Positions 53,789-64,000 of a stretch of DNA of 64,000 bases are shown here, piece by piece. How positions within the stretch are numbered: position 1 is the stretch's first letter; the number at the start of each line of letters is the position of its first letter. Origin of the DNA: Rachicladosporium sp. CCFEE 5018 (lineage: Eukaryota > Ascomycota > Dothideomycetes > Cladosporiales > Cladosporiaceae). The stretch lies in assembly GCA_002077045.2 (NCBI GenBank), contig KZ111148.1, positions 188,083 to 252,082 of the forward strand, written 5' to 3'. A program made the position numbers and the translations under genes. A model generated the notes under the pieces. It was not told where the DNA came from, did no database searches, and saw only the letters and a program-made list of their open reading frames with translations.

Positions 53789-54328
53789 GGTCTCGTCCGC
53801 ACTCTCCTGGTTTCCCCAACTTGCTTGCGCGGCTATTATCATAGCCGCAATGAAGGGATGCCTCGGCAATGCCAGTGCGAGATATCAGCAATGTCGCGAC
53901 GGGTGCATAGCGATACTTCGGTACGACTCTATCTGAAAAATTGGCTGCAGTGGTAGGACGCCTGTGTGCACGAGTAAGGCATGCAATGTGCGGAGAACGG
54001 AGGGTAAAGTCTTTCTTATGAGCAAGGTGCTACTGATGTGGACCTGGAAAAGTCGCAGAGTAGTATCAGTGACGACGAGATCAACGAAGACGTCGTCCTT
54101 ATGGGGATGGCAAAGACGCTCTTACCCTCGAGCTAAGTCTCTGTGCATCACTTGTTTGTTGACACCAGTGTAGCGATCCTTCTGCTCGAGACTGTGAGTC
54201 GTCCACCTCACTTCTGTTGCTCAGACATACCCCTTCCTTTGCACTTTGTTCGGTGGCACATCGTGAGGAGAGGACCTCATAATAACACCATCACACCAAC
54301 ACCACTCACTCACACACACACCAGCAGC
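53789..54328. other. Intergenic region
   Basis: About 540 bp. Homology to copy B resumes near 54005 and continues into the membrane-protein leader, which has a CACTCACTCACACACACA microsatellite just before the ATG. Confidence 0.45.
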
Positions 54329-54865
54329 ATGGCTGCATCACTGTACACCATGATTGTCGGTAACCTCACTCTCCCCCCCTTCAATCTCCCTCCGGACCTC
54401 GCCTCCTCATTTGCCGCCTTCACTCCCACCGGCGTCACTTCCGCCTTCGTCACCGTCTCCGCCTCCCTCATTCTCCCCGGCCTCAGTGGCACAGATCCTG
54501 ACTACCACCCGAAAGAGAAGGCTGGATTTTGCGGTCCTCGCGCAGAAGATGGCGTAACGAGCGCTACTTTTGTGTCGAGTTGTATAGTCCTGCTGTGCAC
54601 GACGATTGCGGTCGTCGATCACTTTTGGAAAGGCGCTCCGGCGCTAGTAAAGTGGGTGGCGTTGCGGGTTACGTTTTGGGGTGCGTTGTTGGGCTGTGTG
54701 GTGACTGTGGTGTGTGGCACACACAAGCTGCACTGCGGAAAACGCGATAAGGTTCTACATGCAATGTCGCACTTTGTGCTTTGCGTTGCTGGACTGCAGA
54801 CCGCCATTTGGGCCTGGGTGAAGATGCAGGCTAAGCTGAGGGAAGATCAGGAATTAGTATATTGA
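54329..54865 (+). CDS. Small membrane protein of unknown function
   Basis: 178 residues from ATG 54329. Hydrophobic segments lie at about residues 82-102 (SCIVLLCTTIAVV), 112-132 (TFWGALLGCVVTVVC) and 146-166 (HFVLCVAGLQTAIWAWV), with a weaker one near 35-52, so three or four membrane spans. There is no signal peptide and no family I recognise. The frame is open and intact here, while the copy at 22714 has a frameshift and a large deletion. Confidence 0.6.
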   Translation: MAASLYTMIVGNLTLPPFNLPPDLASSFAAFTPTGVTSAFVTVSASLILPGLSGTDPDYHPKEKAGFCGPRAEDGVTSATFVSSCIVLLCTTIAVVDHFWKGAPALVKWVALRVTFWGALLGCVVTVVCGTHKLHCGKRDKVLHAMSHFVLCVAGLQTAIWAWVKMQAKLREDQELVY

Positions 54866-57800
54866 CGCACCTACCAGAGCATCGACATCGAGCATCAATA
54901 CATCATTACCACCCCTTGAGCAAGGGTGGGCCGAGCTGGTCTCGGTGGGTTTCAAGTCCTACTCTACACGTCCACGCCGTGAAAGCTGGGAACAATGCGT
55001 ACTGCAGACATCACAATGTAACGCATAGCCAAGTAGAGAGGCAACACAATACCACCCTTGATCGAAACAAACAATGTTCTTGTCACGATCGATCCACAAC
55101 GTCAAACACAAGACAATGCTCCGAGGATCCGTACACCTCGACCTATGATGCTCGATGCTCGATGCTCTCGATACGTCGATTCCGCACCTACAATGCTCGA
55201 ATCACCCTGCATACTACTCCAATCGCACCCCTCAACTCGAACTGTCAGTCTCCTCTGCTGAATTCATCATCATTCGCGCCCCCCCCCTCCCCCCAAAAAA
55301 GCCAATCCTCCCGCGGATGTGGTCTATTCCTCCGACACTCTCAACAAATCTCCGAAATTGCCTACGCTTCTCTCCAGATACTCACGACTGCCAATTGAGT
55401 GGATCAGAAGTCACCAAGAACACAACCCTCAGCTCCATGCAGCCAATGACAAAGCGGTAGCATCACGCAGCGGTCCAAATCTTGCGCCTCTCAATGTCGG
55501 TACCAAGGGAGCTTTCGCTCGTATCCCAGAACTCACGACTGTGGCTTTACCGGACAGCGCTATACAGAGAGCGTGAGGTTCCTCGTATCGTACTCGGGCG
55601 ATGCAGAAACTCACCATATGCCACTCCACTTGCAAACTCTCAATGCTCTCAGTGAACGTCTTACGCTGCTATTATAAAATCCACGACTGTCGGCTTGCGC
55701 GAGCTGAACGCCATGGAGAGGGTGGTAACTCTCACTTTGTCTCTGGCGACACGCGTACACTCAACTTGGAAGGCTTCAAGTCGTTCACCACGATGCTCGA
55801 GGTGCTCACAACCGCTGTCCGAAGATCGCACTCAAATGGTCACACCAGCTCCAATTGGTGGTTGCTATACGCAGACCAGCCTCGTCAGGTGCACACTAGA
55901 AGAACTGGTCATTGTGCGATCCGACCATTGCCACGACCCGGACAAGCACTTCTGAACGATGTCTATCACAGCAGCCCGAGGCCTCCGCCAGAGCTCGCCC
56001 ACCACCGCTCCAGTCATATCCATCAGCTCGGAAACCGCATCATTGCATTCTACTCTTTGTCGCTCAAAAAACCTCGGCAATGCATCTCACAGCACACTCT
56101 TCATCTGTTGAGCGCTTTAATGGGACCGCTCGCTCATCTCGCCTGTCATCAGTTGAGAAGCCCTCCAAACAATCTGCCCGGTCGGTCTGCTCGTTACATC
56201 CCGACTATCGCCCGCGAGACCCTGCCTACGAATCGTTCAAACGACATCCTTCAGACGATCTGACCATGTCTGCTTCTCCGTACCTCATATCACCTCAGGT
56301 AACACGCTTCTGGCATCAGCTCCAATTTGATTATGCGACGCAGCGTCCAATGCCGATTCACATCACTTGGTGCCCTCCGATTAGCTTGTCATCAGCTCTC
56401 AAGGTATCGTCAAGCGAGTACTCAACGCCTTCATCACCCATCAAAAATGTCGTCACTCACGGAACGGCTTCACCGCTCGCTCACGGTTTGAGACTTGCTC
56501 ACCGCTGATGCGCATCATTTTCCGACGTCACTGGTGACCACACATCAGAGCGTACACACAATCATCGCGCTACTGGAATGGCTATGGTACAAGCTCATCT
56601 GCGGAACTCTACGGCTTCCACATCCGCAACCAAGCTGCACTTCATGCTTCTTCCTTTGCAGCTACCATTGCCGTCACCTGGATCGTGAGCGAGCGTCCAT
56701 CTGCTACTCTCATCGGACGAAACGCCATGAACCTGGATACATGCTACACCTCCCACTGGCATAGTGGTCGCTTTGAGTTGGCTCGCTCGTCAGACGCATT
56801 GGTGCACGTACATTTCACGAGGCGGTGACCAGTTGCCCAATTCCTCATAATTGCCCAGGATCACGATTGAAGCAATCATTCGCGTCTCTCACCGCTTCTG
56901 GAGACTTCTCTTGATCGTATACGCTTACCCACGAAGGCAGTAGGGATCTCAAGCATGTCATGGAGAATCTCGGTACAGCTGCAGTCAGACTTTGTCGTTG
57001 CACGATGATCTCATCTTCTGGAAGCTCTAGTCAGTATCGTGCTACTACATGAGTTGTCGCAGTCGGGTATAACCAACATCACGCCCATTAGAGTGCGTCC
57101 CTCGAGAAAAAGTCCATCGATGACGGCCCGGGCTTCTCCTTCTTGACCTGCCAGGAATCTCGCTATTGCGGCGTAAGAGATAGGTGCTCTGGCCAGATGA
57201 CTTATCTGATGAGATGGTCATGTGGTGGCGTGGTTCCGGAGTGGGCTAGATGATCCGCGAACTACGCCTCGTTACGGGATTCGAGACACTGATGACGCAC
57301 ATGCTCACTCACAGCGAGTCGCAAGGCCACCGAAGAAGACAGACAGAAGCAAAGATCAACCGAATTGACCGCTCTCGAACCAGCCATACCGAGTCGCACC
57401 TTCACACGGCTCAGCGGCCGCCGGACGATCTCTATCGAGACCTTTAGCTAAGCATATGCATCGGCCACTCATCAAGACAAGATGCTACGTGATCGAGTTA
57501 CGACGACGCAGTGGACGCCCAGCTTGAGATCCCAATAGTGTGCATACACATTGCCACTACCGAGCTCGTCACGGCGTTACTGCCTACCTTCAAAGATACC
57601 TGCACAACTCTGCAAAGTCAACTGCATTCAAGCCACTTGAAACTCCATATCATTCGTGATGCCATACCCAAATCCCAAAGATTAACACCATACAACCACA
57701 TATATGTCATTTGGCAGAAGGTTGAATCGAGCCATCCTACAGATTCATTCGTGTCGAACCGATACGCGCTCTTTCTTCTGTGAGAATCTGGAACTGTCTC

Positions 57801-58828
57801 CTGCTTCTGTCGATGACTCCACAACAACGGATGCGACGAGCAGGATCGTCTAGAGGAAAACGCGGATGTGAATGGTGGGTACACCGCTGTGCGAAGTCCA
57901 GCTTCTCGCCGAAATAGCAGCAGCGCTATTCAATGTCGCAGCCAGGCATATCGAAGCACTTTCCATCTCTGAGGCTTCTGGAGAATCTAAGAGCGGTCGG
58001 TCCAATAGCCTCGCTTCTCACAGACCCAGTAGTAAAGTCCCTCACTCTTGCAGCGATCCTGACGGAACCATTATTGGTCTCCCAATCAGTCAGAGAAGCG
58101 CAAGGAATCACTGTACAACATTTCGCCTCTCACCGACGTAGCAGCAGGGTACTCTACAGCCGCAACTACAGTGATAGGAGCAATACCTATCTCGGAGTAA
58201 ATTGGAGAAGCAGAGATCATCGCCACACAAGGGCGACTTTCTCATGGACGCATCGGGAGAGCTCCACATTTTCGCAGCTAGGTCGACCAGACCCTTACCC
58301 GTGGACCAGACATTCGGAGAAGTGAAGGGCAGGGTGTCACCCTCCGAAGTCTACGCTCTCACGGATGTAGCAGCGGAGTCGTCCACTTCAGCAGCCAGAC
58401 TGACAGGAGCCCAATACATCTGTCAGAGACGCGGAGAGGCAGATACACGGCCCGTTCGTCACATTGTTGTAGTAGGGGCATAATCTGACTACGATTGCGG
58501 ACGCCGATCATCGAACGCCGGCGTTTACTCTATCAATCCGCTTGGTCGGACACTACGCACATGCACCTGGCCATTCCATCGATTGAGCAGCAGTCGTCAA
58601 TTCCCGCTATCATCGATGTCGACAATGCGATATCTGAGTCCATGCAGCATAGCTCGATCGAATACGATATACGCTTCGGGACTACAATTTGTCGACATCG
58701 ATTACACAGCAACGACAATACCACATGATGAAGCCTCAATCTACAAATGACGCTTCCTCTCAGAAACACGGGAAAATCTTCGAGCATATTGAAAACACGA
58801 CATACCGACCACACGATACTATCACATC
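54866..58828. other. Gene-poor stretch of copy C
   Basis: About 4 kb without a supported gene. 55024-55770 is related to 22960-23720, including two of the 155-bp repeat units (55537, 55681). 58018-58450 has several degenerate units whose translations share LTDV, a Thr/Ala core and GA (for example TLTDVAAESSTSAARLTGA in one frame). The NACHT gene of copy B has no counterpart here. Confidence 0.45.
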
Positions 58829-58890
58829 TTGCTCACCATACGTTGCTCATCATACGTTGCTCATCACTCGGCGCAACATACGTTGCTCAT
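58829..58890 (+). repeat. Short counterpart of the copy-B minisatellite
   Basis: Three to four imperfect CATACGTTGCTCAT units with an intervening CACTCGGCGCAA, at the position matching 31125-31450. It is much shorter than the array in copy B. Confidence 0.65.
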
Positions 58891-61179
58891 CACCCCGAGG
58901 ACAGATCGCCTTGCAAGCTTCAAACCGCTGCCCATACTTCGCAATACCAGTTCCACGCTCCACAACACCACTTACAATGCAAGCAAGCTTTGGACTGTTC
59001 ACTATTCCACAGGACCACGTCTTCGCTGTAGCCTCGAGTCCACATACCTTCCGCTTAAAGTACCTATACTCTCGCTTCTCCGAGTGTCTGGAATGCACGC
59101 CATGGTCATATCAGGCCAGCTGCGACAGTAAAAGCTGACCGACATCGCACCTGGAGAGCTGCCAAGCCTGGGTGAGCTAGCCGTAGTTGCTCGGTCCTCT
59201 CTTCTCCGCACTGCGTTGCAGATATGCTGCCGTCAGTGCCTTGGTGGGAGCGCGGGAGTGTGCCTGATCGTGGGAGAAGCGGAGGTAGTTCGATTTCATC
59301 TACCTCATCCGCCACCTCAAGAGCCGCTTGAGGAGGTTACACCAGTGCGCTTGCTCGAAGACCACTGGCGCGAGCTACTATCAAGACTCGTTTGCGACAC
59401 AGATCGCTTCAGCGTTCATCGAGTACCTCGCGTCATCAGATGCCACAGAAAGCACTCACGGAGAGTCGATGATGTGCAGACCCTCCGCCAGAGTATCTTG
59501 GCGAAGTCTCTCTTGAGTGCGTTCAACACAATTGGTAGCCGCAGCCACTTGGAAATGACCGCTGTCGGCTTCTGATTTTGGGAGAGCAAATGATTCGTAT
59601 CAGTGCGCAATGCGTCGCTTCGGGATACACTCAGCCTTTGTCAGCTTCTGTGTCGCTCCTATGCAGGAACGATTTTGACGGCTGCCACAGTCACTCCAAG
59701 ATTGTCGCCCTCATTTGGCGATTGGGGAAGGGCATCATCACATTATACTCTTGGCGCGACGACTCTCATGGATACTCTCGGTTCCAAAGTACTGTCGTAG
59801 CTACCGTGTCATGACCACTGACGGTCTGTGATCTCGGGAGGGCAAGACTACGCTCGACATCTGTGCGACTTCTCTCCTAAGCACACTTCATCTCGATCGG
59901 CCATCGCAGCTATCCCGGCGTGACTACTGCCGAAATGCGCTTTCGATGGAGTAGGACTACGTTCTGATCTAGTCCGATGGCTCTTGTATGCGAGACTAGC
60001 CGCAAACGGCTCCCGCAGCTGCTCTGATCCGAGTGCTGTCAGTTTACAGACCCGGAAGAGCGAGATCAAGACATGAGCTCTGAGCGATGTGTCCTTCGGC
60101 CAGTACCACCAATCCTATTGACCCACTTGTGACCAAGACCTTGATTGCTTTCTCGGAAGTATGGCATGCTCATGTGCTTTCAGGCATACCATGGTAGCAG
60201 CACAACTCGCCTTAACGGCTTGTAAGAGGATGAACACAGTCTCTTATCATGCTGGAATGCTTGCTGCTTCTCATGAAAAGACCAGTACGGCAAGTTGCTG
60301 CCGCAAACATACCTGCACGAGCATTACAGGCGTTTCGTACATTGAGAGGAGTGGCGATGATCTAATCGAGGAGATACTCGCGCTGGCTCGGCACACCTGG
60401 GAAAGGCCGAAGACACTGCCCTCGCTTTTATGCGCCAGCTAATTTCTTGGGGACCCTCTTGCATGCGCTCTCACCGTTTGTGCTTCTGCAGTCAAGTCAG
60501 GATTGACAGCACATATCTGATCGTACTCGTTACGAACTTCGGGCTGTATAAAATTTATCGTCGCTGCTATTCCCTGGACGGCACACCCGGCTGGTTTGCA
60601 AGAGGACTCTCTTCGCTCCAGACGAATATCGTACGGTACGCCCACACAGTGATACGGCGGCATCTACATTATCGCCATGATCAAGGTCTAACCTCGTCCC
60701 TGCGCGACTGCCACATCCATAGACAACAAGCTTGACCTCGCCCACGGCTCCATCGAGTGGCCTCAGCACTGGCCTATGGGCTTGAATAGTCTAGAAGCGG
60801 GCGACGAATATCAGCGTAGCCTGAGACGCATGTATCGCCGCCCGAAAGCTGCATGTTTGCCTTCGAGGCAATTGGCAGCGGGACGGATGAGCCAGTCACA
60901 CAGAGCCTCAGATGCCACGGCCAGCACATGTTACTTTGCACTGACGATCTCGATGCCTTGTACAGATCATGGCCCGCTTCGCTACATGGACGTGATCTAG
61001 AGGTTCCACCGTGGCGACCCAGAGCCGCAGCTGCATGTGCTACAGACTGCGCCTCAGCCTTGTCATATCCGCCTTGATATCACGCACGTATAAGACCCAC
61101 GCTCTGGCAAGAAATCCAGCAGATCACCTTTCCCACCCTCATCACAAAACTTCGACACAGACTAGACAAAGATCAAAAC
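58891..61179. other. Gene-poor stretch, partly conserved with copy B
   Basis: 59030-60000 aligns without indels to 31600-32600. The open frame 59216-59575 has a twin at 31810-32169, but 14 of 119 residues differ with hardly any silent change, arguing against coding. 60000-61180 is mostly specific to this copy. The last 100 bp are the promoter of the next gene. Confidence 0.45.
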
Positions 61180-61520
61180 ATGTGCGTCACCGAGATCTCG
61201 AAATGCCCGACCTGCAGGGACACCCAAGGGAGAAGGCTTAGAAAGTGCCATGAGAATAACATGCCATCGAGCGGGCACTCCGGACTATCGAATCATTCGA
61301 CTCGCGATGTACCTGGGTATAAGTGTCCGAAGTGCATCAAAGCTCAAGGCGGCCGTGACTCCGCTTACGGCAGCGGTGGCAGCCGTAACGGCGGCGGAAG
61401 CAACCGTAGTGGCGGCGGAAGCAATCGGAGCACAGGTGGCGGTCGATTGCAGTCTATTCTGGTAAGTAGGAGCCGACTGATGGGATCACCGAAATCAGAA
61501 GCTGATTTGTCTAGGGATGA
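61180..61520 (+). CDS. Small CxxC, glycine-rich protein
   Basis: Exon 1 is 61180-61461; a 53-nt intron 61462-61514 has GTAAGT, GCTGATT and CTAG; exon 2 contributes one Gly codon and TGA. The product has 95 residues. It contains two CxxC knuckles (KCPTCRD and YKCPKCIK) with another Cys between them, then a Gly/Ser/Arg/Asn tail (GGSRNGGGSNRSGGGSNRS). This looks like a small zinc-binding, possibly RNA-binding protein. The unspliced frame would read on to 61683. No counterpart is evident in copy B. Function unknown. Confidence 0.55.
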
Positions 61521-61821
61521 GTGCATGCTGCTCTTGGCATGTGATCATCTTGTGGCCAGGACAGGATCCGGACGTCCAGGGGATGGAACAGCGGTGGGTG
61601 TTACCAAGTCATGGCAGGAGATGAGAGTATGGCCCGTGTCGAGTGCCACTCTCTCGTTCGCTACTGTCGGCACACCTAAGTGAACCGTAAACTACCCGAG
61701 TGAATACTGGTTTGGAGAGCATCGCACTGCGTCGAGTGAGGACCACAATTCGCACTGGCTTCATCAACGTCACTTCATCATAGTCTGGTTTCAATTTGAC
61801 TCTGTTTCCATGCGTGATCAT
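61521..61821. other. Intergenic region
   Basis: About 300 bp between converging frames. Nothing else is seen. Confidence 0.4.
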
Positions 61822-62361
61822 TCAGCCCTTTGCATCTATAAGACCCTGCGTTGTTGCTGCGGCCGTATCATCCTCTACTTGTCGGTCATCCACGTAAAAG
61901 GGCGGATGTTCTTCATCTGCGAACAATGGTTTTGGGCCCTTGTCGAACTCGCCCATGCCTGCGTATATGGCTGCCACTGGCTGGTCCAACTGTTTAGCCC
62001 GGAACATAATAATCCCATCTCCCCGGTTGCGCATTTCATGAACCGGTCGGGTTGTGCTCGAAGTGACTTCGGACCGCAGGTCTACGTTGCAGCCTGCTAG
62101 AAACACTTCCCAAAGTATGAAGAGCTCCGGTTTGCGCAGTGAGGCCAGACGTACGACGTTGAGTTGCGTCTCGAATTCCGTACCGTCTTTCCCGATGGCT
62201 TTAAGCATCGCTGCCGTGAAGTGCTCAACGCATGTTCCTGCCGCCGAGATGGCATCTCTGCTGTGCCTGGAGGCGCCGTCATAGTCCACGCTCGTCAGGC
62301 ACCGAACGGTGAGGTCTTTCTCGATGGCGGCGCGGCTGTCTGGTGCGCAACGAAAGTCCAT
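61822..62361 (-). CDS. Hypothetical protein, possibly real
   Basis: An intact frame of 179 residues from an ATG at 62361 (MDFRCAPDSRAAIEKDL). The middle has an amphipathic look (ASLRKPELFILWEVFLAG) and the composition is more protein-like than the frames around it. I recognise no family, and there is no counterpart in copy B to test selection. An upstream exon on the same strand (62555-62362) is possible. Confidence 0.35.
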   Translation of the reverse strand: MDFRCAPDSRAAIEKDLTVRCLTSVDYDGASRHSRDAISAAGTCVEHFTAAMLKAIGKDGTEFETQLNVVRLASLRKPELFILWEVFLAGCNVDLRSEVTSSTTRPVHEMRNRGDGIIMFRAKQLDQPVAAIYAGMGEFDKGPKPLFADEEHPPFYVDDRQVEDDTAAATTQGLIDAKG

Positions 62362-63140
62362 GCTACGGACAAGTCAACATCAGTCACGCGGGCGTCGCAA
62401 ATGGCTTGTTGCGACTCCTTTACCTTCAGGCTATCGAGCACTCGAAATGAGATGGCCACTGAACGGAGTACGAAGGGAGTGAGACCGGAATGCTCACGCT
62501 TGTGTGCGCTCGTGTGACTTCTTGACAGCCAGCTTGACAAGTGATGGACTGACAATGTGTGTGCAAGTGGAAGCCAACGAGAGGTTCATGCATCCTACCA
62601 GCAACGATCCTGTACGCTGTCAGGGCGCAGCGAGGCGAGCATGGACGCTCAGGTGCCGTGTGTTCAGCCTCATTGCGCCCAGCCTTGCAGATTCAGGAAG
62701 CGTGCCGTGAGACAGCGGGAGGCGACGGGGGAGGGCCAACAGACCCAACATTGCTCTCTTGATCGTCTCTGGCTTGCCTTTTGCTAGCAGCTACAGCAAA
62801 CAGCAGAACAGCGTTGTGCTCCGAGTTCACTCGTGTACAGCCCGAAGTGCCTCGGCATGGCGCTGTACCTGACTAGACCATATCAAGTATGTCAAGCGGC
62901 CGTGTTATAGGACCGCTATCCTCGCTCGTCATCCTCGCGCGATCTCTTGCAGATACGAAGTGCTGCGACCTGTGATTCCCTCAATCAACCCATATAACCG
63001 GGCTCCTCCTCTTTCCGCTTCACCTCGCTCCACCTCTCACCGGCTCGGCATCCGATTACCGGACAGTGCGGCTCAGCGGGCGATCGCCCTACCCCAGATT
63101 TCTTGACACCGCCCGCGAGCCCCAGTCATCTTTCGCTGCA
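62362..63140. other. Promoter region of the second aminotransferase copy
   Basis: About 780 bp. From about 62830 it aligns with the promoter of the first copy. It includes CATATAAC near 62991 and the palindrome GGGCGATCGCCC at 63078-63089, 52 bp before the ATG. Confidence 0.5.
63078..63089. promoter_or_regulatory. Conserved palindrome, second copy
   Basis: The same perfect palindrome as at 34907-34918, at nearly the same distance from the start codon. Confidence 0.45.
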
Positions 63141-64000
63141 ATGTCAGCAGTCACTTCACAACAACGACTACACCAGATCACGAATCAGATGGGGGTCAAT
63201 GGAGTACAGAGCGCCTTTGGCGCGGTGCAGCAGGCACCTGAGGATCCATTGGTATGTCTATACAGTATAATTCAAAGTGCACGAGGCTAACGATGTGAAG
63301 TTCGGGCTGATGGCAGCATACCGCAAGGATGAGGACTCAAAGAAAGTAGATCTGGGTATCGGCGCATACAGAGATAATAATGCGAAGCCATGGGTTCTTC
63401 CAGTGGTGAAGAAGGCCGACGACAGACTTCGCGATGATCCCAACCTCAATCACGAATATCTGCCCATTGCTGGACTCGCCGACTTCACTACAGCATCACA
63501 GAAGCTCGTCCTCGGTGCCGACTCGCCAGCGATCTCGGAGAAGCGTGTCGTCTCCCTGCAGACTGTCTCCGGCACTGGTGCAGTGCATCTCGGCGGCCTC
63601 TTCCTCTCAAAGTTCTACACTCCCTCGAACTCGGAATCGAAGGCGATACACGTCAGCTCACCGACGTGGGCGAACCACAATCAGATCTTCAGCAACGTCA
63701 ACCTGCCAATCAAGACCTACCCTTACTTCAGCAAAGAGACGAAAGGTCTCGACTTCGACGGTATGGTCAAGTCACTCAAGTCCGCCACCGAAGGTAGCAT
63801 CATCCTCCTACACGCCTGCGCTCACAACCCTACGGGTGTCGACCCAACACAAGACCAATGGAAGCAAATCTCCACGATCATGAAAGAGAAGTCCCTCTTC
63901 CCCTTCTTCGACTGCGCCTACCAAGGATTCGCCTCTGGCTCTCTCAACACCGACGCCTGGGCAATCCGCTACTTCGTCGAGCAAGGCTTCGAGCTCGTGA
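63141..64000 (+). CDS. Aspartate aminotransferase, second copy, cut by window end
   Basis: Exon 1 is 63141-63251, a 49-nt intron 63252-63300 has GTATGT, GGCTAACG and AAG, and exon 2 runs from 63301 past the window end. Exon 2 is almost identical to the first copy over 700 nt, including HACAHNPTGVDP. Exon 1 differs (MSAVTSQQRLHQITNQMG, two residues longer) and the introns are unalike. The PLP Lys segment lies beyond the window. Confidence 0.93.

Noticed and set aside
54941..54980. Possible tRNA B box (GGTTTCAAGTCC)
   Set aside because: No A box, acceptor stem or anticodon arm at suitable distances.
55601..56263. 220-residue plus-strand frame in copy C
   Set aside because: It covers the 155-bp repeat units and has a random-like composition. 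No matching frame in copy B.

Overview
The window is nuclear DNA of a filamentous ascomycete. Introns are short (about 49-55 nt) with GT-AG ends and CTAAC/CTGAC branch sites. The genes include fungal Zn2Cys6 and C2H2 regulators, a fungal STAND/NACHT protein and small secreted cysteine-rich proteins. Base composition and the presence of two diverged copies of everything suggest a Dothideomycete with a duplicated or hybrid genome (a black yeast of the Hortaea type is one candidate). The species is inference only.

Layout. Two runs of exactly 100 N (386-485 and 36349-36448) split the window into three contigs: A (1-385), B (486-36348) and C (36449-64000). B carries a C2H2 regulator (cut by the gap), then OsmC - DhaL fusion - F-box-like protein - tRNA-Pro - hypothetical - DhaK - rhamnose-mutarotase-like protein - threonate-dehydrogenase-like protein - Zn2Cys6 regulator - a gene-poor accessory stretch (22-34 kb) - aspartate aminotransferase. 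C repeats the same order from inside OsmC to inside the aminotransferase. A (1-385) aligns without gaps to 5043-5427 and stops inside OsmC about 160 bp before the point where C begins. The simplest reading is that A and C are one homeologous copy and B is the other copy, wrongly placed between them by the scaffolder. The apparent 31-kb tandem duplication would then be an assembly artefact.

Function. Both copies hold what looks like a small carbohydrate-catabolic cluster: a stand-alone DhaK subunit with the substrate-binding His, a separate degenerate-DhaK/DhaL fusion, an L-rhamnose mutarotase-like protein, an LtnD-like dehydrogenase with a duplicated C-terminal helical domain, and a Zn2Cys6 regulator. 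A ketose or sugar-acid substrate is likely but not identifiable from sequence. The aminotransferase and OsmC are housekeeping-type neighbours.

The most unusual item is a tRNA-Pro(CGG) gene present in both copies. Besides a 30-nt anticodon-loop intron it carries a second, 54-nt insertion inside the T-loop. This insertion has GTAAG at its start, CTAAC near its end and a terminal AG, and removing it restores a perfect T-arm and acceptor stem. Truncated inverted relics of the same tRNA, again stopping at GTAAG, lie about 0.9 kb downstream in each copy.

The accessory stretch differs strongly between copies. B has a STAND/NACHT gene with an in-frame TGA, one secreted protein and a 14-bp minisatellite. 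C has a related secreted protein, an intact membrane protein that is broken in B, and a glycine-rich CxxC protein. C also has nonsense mutations in its F-box-like and hypothetical genes. Between the copies, near-identical tracts alternate abruptly with strongly diverged ones, as expected from gene conversion or partial loss of heterozygosity.
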